DNA of 64,000 nucleotides from Bacteroidales bacterium UBA1715 (lineage in GTDB: Bacteria > Bacteroidota > Bacteroidia > Bacteroidales > UBA1715): contig DCIX01000021.1 of NCBI GenBank assembly GCA_002317135.1, positions 1 to 64,000 of the forward strand. The letters are read 5' to 3'. Of this stretch, positions 25,436-34,804 are shown one piece after another (positions within the stretch are counted from its first letter, which is position 1; the number at the start of each line of letters is the position of its first letter). The notes under the pieces are model-generated. The model had not been told where the DNA came from. It saw only the letters and a program-made list of their open reading frames with translations, and ran no database searches. The position numbers were made by a program, and so were the translations under genes.

Positions 25436-26428
25436 ATGAAAAGTTTGGAGTCTTATCAATCTTGTGTGAATGATGCTTTGGTTGCTCGATTGCAACAAAA
25501 GAATTTTGATGAACCAGCAGGATTGTATGAACCGTGTAAATATATTTTGCAAAATGGTGGCAAGCGTGTTCGTGCTTCTTTAGTGCTTCTTGCTTCAAAG
25601 ATGTTTTCTGGTTCGTTTGAAAAAGCATTGTCAGTTGCGTTGGCGTTTGAAACATTCCATAATTTTACCTTGATTCACGATGATATCATGGACAAAGCGT
25701 CTATTCGTCGTGGTATTCCAACCGTACATATTAAATGGGATGAAAATACAGCCATTCTTTCTGGAGATGCGGTAATGATTATTGCCTATCGTTTTTTTGA
25801 AGAAGCAGGGGAGAATGTAATGAAGTTATTCCCTTTGCTTAATAAAACAGCTTTGGAAGTGTGCGAAGGACAACAATACGATATAGACTTGGAAAAAGCG
25901 GCTTTGCAAGATGCTTTGGTTACAGAGTCTGTGTATTTGAAAATGATTGAATTAAAAACATCTGTGTTGTTAGCTGCGTGCTTAAAAGCGGGCTCTATTG
26001 TTGGTGGTGCGAATGAAGTTGATGCACAGAAAATGTATGAAATAGGTCGTTTGCTTGGTGTTGCTTTTCAGTTACAAGACGATGTGCTTGATACATACGG
26101 AAACGAAAAGACTTTTGGTAAAAAAATCGGTGGCGACATTCGTGTAAATAAAAAGACTTATTTGCTTATTAAAGCATTGGAAACATTACAAGGAGAGGAT
26201 AAGAAACAATTGTCATCTTTAATGTCTGAAACTGCTGGTAATGAGAATGATAAGTTTAATGCAGTTGTATCTTTATACAACAAAGCCGATGTTAAAGGGC
26301 AAACGGTTGCGTTGATAAAAGAATATTTTGTTAAAGCAAAAACATTGGTTGATGAAATAGCTGTGCCAGAAACGCAAAAACAAGAATTGCGTTTGTTTAT
26401 GGATGAGTTACTGAATAGAGAATATTAA
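25436..26428 (+). CDS. Polyprenyl (trans-isoprenyl) diphosphate synthase
   Basis: 330 residues from the ATG at 25436; the TTG at 25430 is a less likely start. The first aspartate-rich motif is LIHDDIMDKASIRRG (DDxxD, about residue 82), and the second is QLQDDVLDTYG (about residue 212). The GGKRVRASLVLL segment upstream of the first motif is typical. The enzyme condenses isopentenyl diphosphate with an allylic primer; chain length (geranylgeranyl, octaprenyl or other) cannot be read with certainty. A bidirectional terminator follows. Confidence 0.93.
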   Translation: MKSLESYQSCVNDALVARLQQKNFDEPAGLYEPCKYILQNGGKRVRASLVLLASKMFSGSFEKALSVALAFETFHNFTLIHDDIMDKASIRRGIPTVHIKWDENTAILSGDAVMIIAYRFFEEAGENVMKLFPLLNKTALEVCEGQQYDIDLEKAALQDALVTESVYLKMIELKTSVLLAACLKAGSIVGGANEVDAQKMYEIGRLLGVAFQLQDDVLDTYGNEKTFGKKIGGDIRVNKKTYLLIKALETLQGEDKKQLSSLMSETAGNENDKFNAVVSLYNKADVKGQTVALIKEYFVKAKTLVDEIAVPETQKQELRLFMDELLNREY

Positions 26429-26429
26429 A

Positions 26430-26460
26430 TAAAAAAGCATCGTTTTACGATGTTTTTTAT
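26430..26460. terminator. Bidirectional terminator between polyprenyl synthase and sigma factor genes
   Basis: A CATCG/CGATG stem with a TTTTA loop is flanked by six A on the left and six T on the right, so it can end transcription from both convergent genes. Confidence 0.8.
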
Positions 26461-27045
26461 TTAGGCTATCATGGTAAGACTCTTTTCTGTAATCATTTTT
26501 CGCAGATTAATAATTGCATATCGCATTCTTCCTAAAGCTGTATTTATGCTAATTCCTTGTGCATCTGCAATTTCCTTGAAACTCATTTGTAAATTTACGC
26601 GCATGAGAACTGTTGTTTTTTGATCTTCGGGTAGGAGATGAATCAGTTCCTTTAAGTCGCTGTTGATTTGCGTCTTAATTAGTTTGTTTTCAATAGTTTC
26701 GTCTGAGTATTTTGCATTGTTGAATAGGTCGACTTCTGTCGTTTCGTTTGAAACGGTTTTTAATTTTGCTTCTTTACGGAAATGATCGATAATAAGATTA
26801 TGAGCAATGCGGAATAACCAAGCAGAAAAATAGCCTTCGTCGTGGTAGCCATTTTGGCGTAATGAATTGATAGCCTTCATAAAAGTTTCCTGGCACAAGT
26901 CTTCTGAAACCATTGTGTCTTTTATAGAATGGCGAATATAGTACAAGATTTTCTTGTGATATCTGCTTATAATGATGTCCATTGCTGAATTATTACCTGA
27001 GATGAAGGCAAGGACCAATTCTTGGTCGGATAACATACTTTTCAT
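26461..27045 (-). CDS. ECF-type RNA polymerase sigma factor
   Basis: 194 residues. Region 2 is visible as AMDIIISRYHKKILYYIRH, then EDLCQETFMKAI, then FSAWLFRIAHNLIIDHFRK (region 2.2-2.4, about residues 50-95). Region 4 is LPEDQKTTVLMRVNLQMSFKEIADAQGISINTALGRMRYA with a helix-turn-helix. No anti-sigma gene is adjacent: the next genes are on separate transcripts, so its signal is unknown. Its upstream region contains TACTTTTC, a near -7 element. Confidence 0.94.
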   Translation of the reverse strand: MKSMLSDQELVLAFISGNNSAMDIIISRYHKKILYYIRHSIKDTMVSEDLCQETFMKAINSLRQNGYHDEGYFSAWLFRIAHNLIIDHFRKEAKLKTVSNETTEVDLFNNAKYSDETIENKLIKTQINSDLKELIHLLPEDQKTTVLMRVNLQMSFKEIADAQGISINTALGRMRYAIINLRKMITEKSLTMIA

Positions 27046-27154
27046 AACAATTCTTTTTAGAATTAAACAATTTTGAAAAGTAGATATATCCTATAGGCAA
27101 TAATTTTTGTATTTATATGTGCAATTATATGACTTATTTTGGAAAAAAGCAAGA

Positions 27155-27184
27155 AGAGACGCGTAATTTTGCGTCTCTCTTATT
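27155..27184. terminator. GAGACGC palindrome, probable terminator after the PLP decarboxylase
   Basis: Arms AGAGACGC (27155-27162) and GCGTCTCT (27171-27178) enclose an 8-base loop. The same core recurs at 34748-34773. On the minus strand it lies just after the decarboxylase stop (27183). Confidence 0.7.
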
Positions 27185-28601
27185 ATTTTTTTCTGTCTGC
27201 TTCGTTGTAGCCAAGAATGTTGAACATATCTTCGGCACTTTGTTCTTCTCGATAAAGATAGTCAATAATGTTACCAGTATCGTCTCTGTCAATAACAATA
27301 TATTTAGGAGAAGGAATCAAGCAGTGTTTAATTCCACCATATCCACTGATTGAATCTTGATATGCACCAGTATGGAAGAAACCGATATATAATGGTTCTT
27401 TTTCTTTTTCAGAATACGAAGGCAACATAACTTCCTGATTCAAGTCTTCGGAATTGTAGTAGTCGGAATGGTCACAACTAATACCGCCAATATTTACACG
27501 CTTGTATTCGTTTTTCCACTTGTTGATAGGGAGTAGGATGAACTTTTCGTGAATACTCCAAGCATCAGGAATAGTGTTCATCAAACTATTATTGATAATG
27601 TACCAACATTCCGTATCGTTTTGTTGCTTTTGTTCAAGCACTTGGAAGATGATTGCGCCACTTTCTCCAACAGTATATTTACCAAATTCAGTAAAAATAT
27701 TTGGATCATCAACTTTATCTCTTGCACAAGCTTCTTTAATGTTTTTGATGATTTCGCCGATAATGTAGTCGTAGTCATATTCGAAACCGAGGTGGTTTCG
27801 AATAGGAAGACCGCCACCTAAATCAAGAGAGTCAAGTGTTTCGCATTGCTTTTTCAAGTCAATGTACACTTTTAATGCTTTTTGGAATTCTCCCCAATAA
27901 TACAAACTATCTTTTATACCAGAATCAACAAAGAAGTGGAGCATTTTTAGTTCCAAATTCTTTTTGGTTTTTAGACGTTTGTAAAAATGTAAAATTTCAT
28001 TTGGACGAATACCAAGACGAGAAGTATAATAAGCAGATTGTGACTCTTCGTTGATTGCCATACGGATACCAACTTTTAGTTTTTTTCTGCCCATAACTTT
28101 TTCCAAACGGTCAAGTTCTTCTGTACTATCAAGAATTGTGATAGTGTTATGGAATCCAAGGTCGCGAAGCATAACGATTTTACGTAGATATTCATCGGTT
28201 TTGTAACCGTTATGTACGACAGTCAGGTGTTTGTCAACCTTTTTTGCTTGGTATAATTTCAATATAAGGTCAATGTCAAACGAAGAAGACGTTTCAAGAT
28301 TGACATTGTGCTTTAACGCTTCGTTAATGACGTGGTAGAAGTGGTTGCACTTAGTACAATAGCAATATTCGTAATTACCTTTATAATTGTAATATTTGAT
28401 TGCTTTGTTAAAAAGATTGCGCGATTTACGAATTTGTTCGCCAATTTTCGGTAGATAAATAAACCGGAATGGCGTACCATATTTTTCTATTAAATATTTG
28501 AGAGAAACTCCTTGAAATGTAAGGAAACCATCGCGGAGATCAAATCCCTCCTGTGGGAAGTAGAAACTTTGTTCTATCAAATCAAAATAGGTATTCTTCA
28601 T
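27183..28601 (-). CDS. Fold-III PLP-dependent decarboxylase (arginine-decarboxylase-like)
   Basis: 472 residues. The PLP lysine is Lys84 in YCYCTKCNHF, the fold-III barrel position. Further landmarks are LDLGGGLPIRNHLGF (phosphate-binding Gly loop, about 265), TEFGKYTVGESG (about 315) and GFFHTGAYQDSISGYGG near the C-terminus. The length and sequence match the Bacteroidota proteins usually annotated as (biosynthetic) arginine decarboxylase, a polyamine-pathway enzyme shorter than Escherichia coli SpeA. Carboxynorspermidine or diaminopimelate decarboxylase activity cannot be excluded. It is transcribed alone toward a palindromic terminator. Confidence 0.82.
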   Translation of the reverse strand: MKNTYFDLIEQSFYFPQEGFDLRDGFLTFQGVSLKYLIEKYGTPFRFIYLPKIGEQIRKSRNLFNKAIKYYNYKGNYEYCYCTKCNHFYHVINEALKHNVNLETSSSFDIDLILKLYQAKKVDKHLTVVHNGYKTDEYLRKIVMLRDLGFHNTITILDSTEELDRLEKVMGRKKLKVGIRMAINEESQSAYYTSRLGIRPNEILHFYKRLKTKKNLELKMLHFFVDSGIKDSLYYWGEFQKALKVYIDLKKQCETLDSLDLGGGLPIRNHLGFEYDYDYIIGEIIKNIKEACARDKVDDPNIFTEFGKYTVGESGAIIFQVLEQKQQNDTECWYIINNSLMNTIPDAWSIHEKFILLPINKWKNEYKRVNIGGISCDHSDYYNSEDLNQEVMLPSYSEKEKEPLYIGFFHTGAYQDSISGYGGIKHCLIPSPKYIVIDRDDTGNIIDYLYREEQSAEDMFNILGYNEADRKK

Positions 28602-28759
28602 CGTTTTCTGTCAATCATAAAATTTGTAAATTTTTTGCAAATAAAGTAAAAAAAACAAGATAAATGGAAAATCATTGTTGAATTTGAAATAAATTTTCAT
28701 AGAAGTTAAGAAGTCGCTTTTTTTCTTGTTTTATCGGTATAAGATTTCGTGGAAATTTT

Positions 28760-28767
28760 TATTTTTG
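28760..28767 (+). promoter_or_regulatory. -7 promoter element of the nqr operon
   Basis: TATTTTTG exactly matches TAnnTTTG, 28 bp before the nqrA ATG at 28796. Confidence 0.6.
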
Positions 28768-28795
28768 CAACGTTTCTATAGAATAATTATACAAA

Positions 28796-30145
28796 ATGTC
28801 AAAAACTATCAAATTAAGAAAGGGGTTTGACATAAATATGCAAGGCGTAGCCGAACATATTTTCGTACAAAACCCAATGCCAGACTCAGTGGCATTAAAA
28901 CCGACCGATTTTGTTGGATTGACAGCAAAATTAATGGTGAAAGAAGGCGATAAAGTTTTAGCCGGCGATCCATTATTCATTAACAAGTTACAACCAGAAG
29001 TTAAGTTTACCTCTCCAGTGAGCGGTACCGTTTCTGCTGTTACTCGTGGTGAAAGACGTGCATTGCTTAACATTACTGTTACGCCAGATAAAGAAACGGA
29101 GTATAAAAAATTCGATGTTGCAGATCTCAACTCGATGTCGCGTGAACAAGTTGTTTCCGCTATGTTGGAAGCTGGGGTTTGGCCATTCGTAAAACAACGT
29201 CCATACGATGTTGTTGCAAATCCGAATGATAAGCCAAAATCTATCTTTGTGTCAGCTTTTGATTCAGCGCCACTTGCACCAGATTACACTTTCGCATTAG
29301 AAGAGTATGCCGATGATTTCCAAATTGGTATTAATGCGTTGAAGAAGTTGACAGATGGAGCAGTGAACCTTGATATTTATAAAGAAGGTCGTGCAAAAAC
29401 AACTTTCACAAATATCACAGGTGTTGAACAAAATTTCTTCTCGGGCAAACACCCTGTAGGTAATGTTGGTGTTCAAATTCACCACATTGATCCTATTAAT
29501 AAAGGTGATATTGTTTGGGTTGTAAATCCTCAAGATGTTGTTATCATCGGTAGATTATTCTCAAAAGGTGTTTTCGATGCTCGTGTGGTTGTTGCATTGA
29601 CAGGTGCTGTGAAAAGTCCTCGTTACTACAAAACTATACTTGGTGCAAATATTCAATCACTCTTGGCACAAGAGCAACTTGGCGACAATATGCGTATAAT
29701 CAGCGGTAATGTGTTGACAGGTACAAAACTTGGTGCTAATGATTTTATTGGTTACTACGATTCACAAGTAACAGTAATTGAAGAAGGTAACAAACCTACA
29801 TTTATGGGTTGGTTGGCTCCTGGCTTTGATAAATATAGTTTCAGTAGAGCTTTCTTCTCTTGGTTGTCTCCAAAGAAGAAATATACTTTGAATACAAATA
29901 CAAACGGTGGTAAACGTGCATTTGTATTTACAGGAATTTACGAAGATGTATTGCCTATGGATATTTATCCAATGCAATTAATCAAAGCAATTATGGCAGA
30001 AGATGTTGACAAGATGGAACAATTAGGTATCTACGAAGTTGTTCCAGAAGACTTGGCTATCTGTGAATTTGTATGTCCTTCAAAAATTGAAATGCAATCA
30101 ATTTTACGTCAAGGACTTAATGTAATGAGAAAGGAATTTAATTAA
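28796..30145 (+). CDS. nqrA: Na+-translocating NADH:quinone reductase subunit A
   Basis: 449 residues, typical NqrA length, starting MSKTIKLRKGFDINMQG. NqrA is the cytoplasmic subunit near the quinone site of the Na+-NQR complex, which couples NADH oxidation to sodium export across the inner membrane. Recognisable segments are KPTDFVGLTAKLMVKEGDKV (a biotinyl/lipoyl-like domain near residue 38) and HHIDPINKGDIVWVVNPQDV. First of six genes in the order A to F with gaps of 9 to 18 bp; one -7 element lies in front. Confidence 0.97.
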   Translation: MSKTIKLRKGFDINMQGVAEHIFVQNPMPDSVALKPTDFVGLTAKLMVKEGDKVLAGDPLFINKLQPEVKFTSPVSGTVSAVTRGERRALLNITVTPDKETEYKKFDVADLNSMSREQVVSAMLEAGVWPFVKQRPYDVVANPNDKPKSIFVSAFDSAPLAPDYTFALEEYADDFQIGINALKKLTDGAVNLDIYKEGRAKTTFTNITGVEQNFFSGKHPVGNVGVQIHHIDPINKGDIVWVVNPQDVVIIGRLFSKGVFDARVVVALTGAVKSPRYYKTILGANIQSLLAQEQLGDNMRIISGNVLTGTKLGANDFIGYYDSQVTVIEEGNKPTFMGWLAPGFDKYSFSRAFFSWLSPKKKYTLNTNTNGGKRAFVFTGIYEDVLPMDIYPMQLIKAIMAEDVDKMEQLGIYEVVPEDLAICEFVCPSKIEMQSILRQGLNVMRKEFN

Positions 30146-30155
30146 TTAGTTGTAT

Positions 30156-31361
30156 ATGAAAGCAATAGAAAATTGGATACAGAAAACCAAACCTAATTTT
30201 GAAAAGGGTGGTAAGTATGAGAAATGGCTTCCTATCTACGAAAGTTTCGAAACATTCCTACATGTTCCTGGAACAGTAACAACAACAGGTAGCCATGTCC
30301 GTGATGCGATAGATTTGAAACGTGCTTTGATTATTGTAATCTTTGCATTGGTTCCTACATTATTATATGGTATGTATAATGTGGGTTCGTTGTTCTACAC
30401 ATCAATCGGTGAAGATTATACAATGATGGAAGCATTCGGTTACGGTTTCATAAAAGTGTTACCTTTAATTGTTGTTTCGTACATTGTTGGTCTTGGTATA
30501 GAATTTATATTCTGTTATATCCGTGGACACGAAATTAGTGAAGGATATTTGGTAAGTGGTTTGATTATTCCTCTTATTGTTCCTGTAGATATTCCTCTTT
30601 GGGAGCTTGCTTTAGCTGTAGCTTTTGCAGTTATCATTGGTAAGGAAGCTTTCGGTGGAACAGGTATGAATATTGTTAACCCAGCATTGTTGGCTCGTGC
30701 ATTCTTGTTCTTTGCATATCCAGGTAATATGTCTGGTTCTTCTGCTTGGGTACATTCTGTAGAAGGAAAGGCAACTGTAGATGCATTCTCTGGTGAGACA
30801 ATTCTAGGTCAATTGAATGCAGGTGTAGCTCCTGATGCTATTCACGGTGTTGCAAACAATCAACTTTCAGTTTGTGATTTGATGATAGGTAACTATGCTG
30901 GTTGTGTTGGTGAAACATCAGTAATCGCAATTTTGATTGGTGCAGCATTATTATTATTCACAGGTATAGCAAGTTACAGAATCATCCTTTCTGTATTTGC
31001 TGGTGGATTTGTAATGGGTTTGTTAATGAATGTTATGGCTCCTGAAACAAATTATGTAATGCAATTACCTGCATTCCAACACTTGTTGATTGGCGGTTTC
31101 GCTTTTGGTGCAGTGTTTATGGCTACAGATCCAGTAACTGCAGCACAAACAAATACAGGTAAATGGATTTATGGTTTCTTGGTTGGTGTATTCGCAATTA
31201 TGATTCGTTGTTTCAACCCAGCATATCCAGAAGGTATGATGCTTTCAATCTTGTTGATGAACGTATTTGCTCCACTTATCGACCACATGGTTGTTAAAGC
31301 AAATATCAACAGACGTTTAAAACGTGCAAAAGCTGCACAAGAAACTGTTACTAACGCTTAA
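30156..31361 (+). CDS. nqrB: Na+-NQR subunit B
   Basis: 401 residues from the ATG at 30156; a TTG two codons earlier is in frame but unlikely. Multiple membrane helices are evident. The covalent FMN site is SGET (FSGETILGQ) with Thr near residue 215, corresponding to the SGAT motif of Vibrio NqrB. GGTGMNIVNPALLARAFLFF is the conserved loop before it. The protein binds flavin and is part of the sodium pathway. The gene follows nqrA by 10 bp. Confidence 0.97.
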   Translation: MKAIENWIQKTKPNFEKGGKYEKWLPIYESFETFLHVPGTVTTTGSHVRDAIDLKRALIIVIFALVPTLLYGMYNVGSLFYTSIGEDYTMMEAFGYGFIKVLPLIVVSYIVGLGIEFIFCYIRGHEISEGYLVSGLIIPLIVPVDIPLWELALAVAFAVIIGKEAFGGTGMNIVNPALLARAFLFFAYPGNMSGSSAWVHSVEGKATVDAFSGETILGQLNAGVAPDAIHGVANNQLSVCDLMIGNYAGCVGETSVIAILIGAALLLFTGIASYRIILSVFAGGFVMGLLMNVMAPETNYVMQLPAFQHLLIGGFAFGAVFMATDPVTAAQTNTGKWIYGFLVGVFAIMIRCFNPAYPEGMMLSILLMNVFAPLIDHMVVKANINRRLKRAKAAQETVTNA

Positions 31362-31373
31362 TAAGATACGACT

Positions 31374-32105
31374 ATGGAAAAAAGTAATTCATACATTTTT
31401 ATTTATTCGGTAGTAATGGTAGTTGCTATTGCAACATTGTTGTCGGTAGCAGCATATTCATTGAAACCTGCACAACAAGCAAATATGCAAGTTGAAAAAA
31501 TGCAAAACGTTTTGTCTGCTGTAAAAATTAATGCAGATGCAAGCGAAGCAAAGCAATTATTTAATGATAATTTGAGCGAATTTTTCTATGTAAAAAATGG
31601 TGCAACAGAAAAAATCACAGGTGATGTTGCTGACTTTATTTCTGATGCTGCTGTTGAAGAAGGAAATTTGCCAATTATTGATATCAATAACTGTTATGTT
31701 ATTCCATTGAAGGGTAACGGATTGTGGGGTCCAATTTGGGGCTACATTTCTATCAGTAAAGATGACTGCAGTACTGTAAAAGGTACCGTTTTCGACCACG
31801 CAAGTGAAACTGCTGGTTTGGGTGCAGAAATCGTGAAAGAAAAATTCCGTAACACATTCGAAGGAAAACAAATCTTTGTCAACAACGAATTTACATCTGT
31901 TAAGGTTGTAAAGGGTGGTGCAAAAGCAGACAACGAAGTTGACGCTATTTCAGGTTCAACAAAAACTTGTGATGGTGTAACTGCAATGTTGTTTGACTGC
32001 TTACAAGGTTATGCTGCTTTCCTACAAGCACAAGTAGGTCAAGCAGCACCAGTTGAAGCTGCTCCTGTTGCTGACTCAACAAATAATGTTCAATCTTTAA
32101 ACTAA
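31374..32105 (+). CDS. nqrC: Na+-NQR subunit C
   Basis: 243 residues with one N-terminal membrane anchor (FIYSVVMVVAIATLLSVAAY) and a periplasmic FMN-binding domain. The covalent flavin motif is SGSTKT (canonical SGATxT) near residue 198, followed by CDGVTAML. NGLWGPIWGYISI and HASETAGLGAEI are standard NqrC/RnfG segments. An Ala/Pro/Val-rich tail ends the protein. Third gene of the operon. Confidence 0.97.
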   Translation: MEKSNSYIFIYSVVMVVAIATLLSVAAYSLKPAQQANMQVEKMQNVLSAVKINADASEAKQLFNDNLSEFFYVKNGATEKITGDVADFISDAAVEEGNLPIIDINNCYVIPLKGNGLWGPIWGYISISKDDCSTVKGTVFDHASETAGLGAEIVKEKFRNTFEGKQIFVNNEFTSVKVVKGGAKADNEVDAISGSTKTCDGVTAMLFDCLQGYAAFLQAQVGQAAPVEAAPVADSTNNVQSLN

Positions 32106-32112
32106 TTAGGTC

Positions 32113-32775
32113 ATGGCAGAAGAAAAAGAATCATTGTTTTCAAAGAAAAACTTACAATTGCTTACAGGACCTCTTGGTTCACAAAACCCAATTACAGTAC
32201 AAGTATTAGGTATTTGTTCTGCATTGGCTGTAACTGCAAAAGTTGAATCTGCTATTGTGATGGCATTGGCGGTAACAATCGTTGTTGGCGTTGCAAATAT
32301 GGCAATTTCACTTTTGAGAAAAACAATTCCAAACCGCATCCGTATCATCGTTCAATTGTTGGTAGTTGCGACATTGGTAATCTTGGTTGACCAAATCTTA
32401 AAAGCGTTCTCTTACGGTGTTAGTAAACAACTTTCGGTATATGTAGGTTTGATTATTACTAACTGTATCGTGATGGGTCGTATGGAAGCGTTTGGTTTGG
32501 GTAACAAACCTTGGCCTTCTCTTCTTGACGGTCTAGGAAATGGTTTAGGTTATGGTATGATATTAGTTATCATTGCTTTAGTTCGTGAATTGTTCGGTGC
32601 TGGTACAATTACTTTGCCAGCAATTGGTGAATTACGAATTATTCCTGAAGCATTCTACACAGCATGTGGATACGAAAACTGCGGTTTCATGTTAATGCCA
32701 CCTATGGCATTGATTATTGTTGCTGTAATCATTTGGATCCAACGCTCAAGAAATAAAGATTTAATTAAAAAATAA
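32113..32775 (+). CDS. nqrD: Na+-NQR subunit D
   Basis: 220 residues, integral membrane protein of the NqrD/RnfE family. Six hydrophobic segments are evident; the conserved GLIITNCIVMGRMEAFGLGN half-repeat contains the Cys that, with NqrE, coordinates the intramembrane iron-sulfur centre. It follows nqrC by 7 bp. Confidence 0.96.
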   Translation: MAEEKESLFSKKNLQLLTGPLGSQNPITVQVLGICSALAVTAKVESAIVMALAVTIVVGVANMAISLLRKTIPNRIRIIVQLLVVATLVILVDQILKAFSYGVSKQLSVYVGLIITNCIVMGRMEAFGLGNKPWPSLLDGLGNGLGYGMILVIIALVRELFGAGTITLPAIGELRIIPEAFYTACGYENCGFMLMPPMALIIVAVIIWIQRSRNKDLIKK

Positions 32776-32793
32776 CCTTAAAAGATTGTGATC

Positions 32794-33408
32794 ATGGAGT
32801 TGTTAAACTTATTTATTAAATCGATTTTTATAGACAATATGGTGTTCGCATTCTTTTTGGGAATGTGTTCATTCATCGCAGTGTCTAAAAATGTGGAAAC
32901 AGCTGCCGGACTTGGTTTGGCTGTAACATTTGTGTTGGCAATCACTGTACCTATTGACTATTTATTGAACGAATTCGTGTTGAAACCAGGTGCATTGTCA
33001 TGGTTGGGAGAAAGCTTTGCTGATGTTGACTTGAGTTTCTTGAGTTTTATTATTTTCATTGCTGTAATCGCTTCATTTGTACAATTAGTAGAAATGGTTG
33101 TTGAGAAATTTGCTCCAGCGTTGTATTCGTCTCTTGGTATCTTCTTGCCATTGATTGCTGTAAACTGTGCCATCCTTGGTGGTTCATTGTTTATGCAACA
33201 AAGAGGATATGAATCTCTTGCTGAAGCAACTGTATTTGGTTTAGGTTCTGGTATTGGATGGTTCTTGGCAATCGTTGGTATTGCTGCCATTAACGAAAAA
33301 ATCAAATACTCTCATGTGCCAGCAGCATTGAAGGGTGTAGGTATCACATTTATCGTAACAGGATTGATGGGTATCGCATTCATGAGTTTTATGGGTATTA
33401 AATTGTAA
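32794..33408 (+). CDS. nqrE: Na+-NQR subunit E
   Basis: 204 residues from the ATG at 32794 ([18 protein letters not shown]); the GTG at 32788 is less likely. NqrE/RnfA membrane protein with six helices. [17 protein letters not shown] and [17 protein letters not shown] carry the conserved Cys residues pairing with NqrD. It is followed 18 bp later by nqrF. Confidence 0.96.
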   Translation: MELLNLFIKSIFIDNMVFAFFLGMCSFIAVSKNVETAAGLGLAVTFVLAITVPIDYLLNEFVLKPGALSWLGESFADVDLSFLSFIIFIAVIASFVQLVEMVVEKFAPALYSSLGIFLPLIAVNCAILGGSLFMQQRGYESLAEATVFGLGSGIGWFLAIVGIAAINEKIKYSHVPAALKGVGITFIVTGLMGIAFMSFMGIKL

Positions 33409-33426
33409 TAATTAAAATTGAGCAAA

Positions 33427-34716
33427 ATGATAATTTTAGATGCATCGGCAGGCATTATGATAGGCGCGAGTGTTGTCGTCTTCCTGCTAGTAGTAATATT
33501 ATTGGTGGCTCTTCTTTTGTTGGCAAAAGCAAAATTGTTGCCTTCAGGAAAAGTACAGTTGTATATCAACGATAAAGAACCAATGGAAGTAAATCCAGGT
33601 AGCTCTTTGTTGAGCACATTACAAGGACAAAATATTCTTTTGCCTTCTGCTTGTGGTGGTGGTGGTGCTTGTGGTATGTGCCGTTGCCGTGTAACAGAAG
33701 GTGGTGGAGATATTCTTCCTACAGAAAAGGGTTTCTTCTCTCGTAAAGAACAAAATGACAATTGGCGTTTGGCTTGTCAGGTGAAAGTTAAAAACGACAT
33801 TCACATTAAAATTCCAGAATCAGTTCTTGGTATTAAAGAATGGGAATGTGAAGTTATTTCTAACAAGAATGTTGCTTCTTTCATTAAGGAATTCAAAGTT
33901 AAATTACCAGCTGGTGAACACATGGATTTCTTACCAGGTTCATACGCACAAATCAAGATTCCTGCATACGATATCAACTATGCAGATTTCGATAGAAGCT
34001 TGATAGGTGATTTGTATATTCCAACTTGGGAAAAATTCGGTTTGTTCGGTTTGCACCAAAAGAATACAGAACCTACTGTTCGTGCTTATTCTATGGCTAA
34101 CTACCCAGATGAAGGTGATATCATTACATTGACTGTTCGTATTGCAACACCTCCATTCAAACCAAAAGATCAAGGTCCTGGTTTCATGGATGTTCCTTGT
34201 GGTATCGCTTCTACATATATCTTCAACTTAAAACCTGGAGATAAGGTAATGATGAGTGGTCCTTATGGAGATTTCCACCCAGTATTCGATAGCAAACGCG
34301 AAATGATTTGGGTTGGTGGTGGTGCCGGTATGGCTCCTCTTCGTGCTCAAATTATGCACATGCTTAAGACTTTGAATACTCGTGACCGTGAAATGCATTA
34401 TTTCTATGGCGCTCGTGCTATCGATGAAGTATTCTTCTTGGAAGACTTCCTAGAATTGGAAAAAGAATTCCCTAATTTCCACTTCCACTTGGCACTTGAC
34501 CGCCCAGATCCAAAGGCTGATGGTCTTGGTATTAAATACACTCCAGGTTTCATCGCTCCAGTAATGGGTGACACTTATTTGAAACAACACGAAGAACCTG
34601 AAGATATCGAATACTATTTGTGTGGTCCTCCAATGATGGCTAAGACTGTACTTGACTTGTTACACAGTCTTGGTGTTGAAGACGAAATGATTCGCTTCGA
34701 TAACTTTGGTGGATAG
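33427..34716 (+). CDS. nqrF: Na+-NQR subunit F (NADH-oxidising)
   Basis: 429 residues from the ATG at 33427. After one N-terminal membrane helix there is a 2Fe-2S ferredoxin domain with Cys ligands in PSACGGGGACGMCRCRV and a fourth in RLACQVKV. A flavoprotein reductase domain follows: FAD-binding RAYSMANYP and NAD-binding VGGGAGMAPLRAQ, ending YYLCGPPMM and the usual terminal FDNFGG. It accepts electrons from NADH at the cytoplasmic face. Last gene of the operon; a palindrome follows. Confidence 0.97.
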   Translation: MIILDASAGIMIGASVVVFLLVVILLVALLLLAKAKLLPSGKVQLYINDKEPMEVNPGSSLLSTLQGQNILLPSACGGGGACGMCRCRVTEGGGDILPTEKGFFSRKEQNDNWRLACQVKVKNDIHIKIPESVLGIKEWECEVISNKNVASFIKEFKVKLPAGEHMDFLPGSYAQIKIPAYDINYADFDRSLIGDLYIPTWEKFGLFGLHQKNTEPTVRAYSMANYPDEGDIITLTVRIATPPFKPKDQGPGFMDVPCGIASTYIFNLKPGDKVMMSGPYGDFHPVFDSKREMIWVGGGAGMAPLRAQIMHMLKTLNTRDREMHYFYGARAIDEVFFLEDFLELEKEFPNFHFHLALDRPDPKADGLGIKYTPGFIAPVMGDTYLKQHEEPEDIEYYLCGPPMMAKTVLDLLHSLGVEDEMIRFDNFGG

Positions 34717-34747
34717 TTCTTTTGAATAAAAAAAGAATATATATTTG

Positions 34748-34780
34748 TAGAGACGCAAAGTTTTGCGTCTCTATTTGTTT
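34748..34780. terminator. TAGAGACGC palindrome after nqrF, probable terminator and repeat element
   Basis: Near-perfect palindrome: 12-base arms 34748-34759 and 34762-34773 (TAGAGACGCAAA) around two bases, followed by a T-rich run. The inner GAGACGC core is shared with 27155-27178. Confidence 0.75.
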
Positions 34781-34804
34781 TAAATACATATCTTAATACA
34801 CAGA

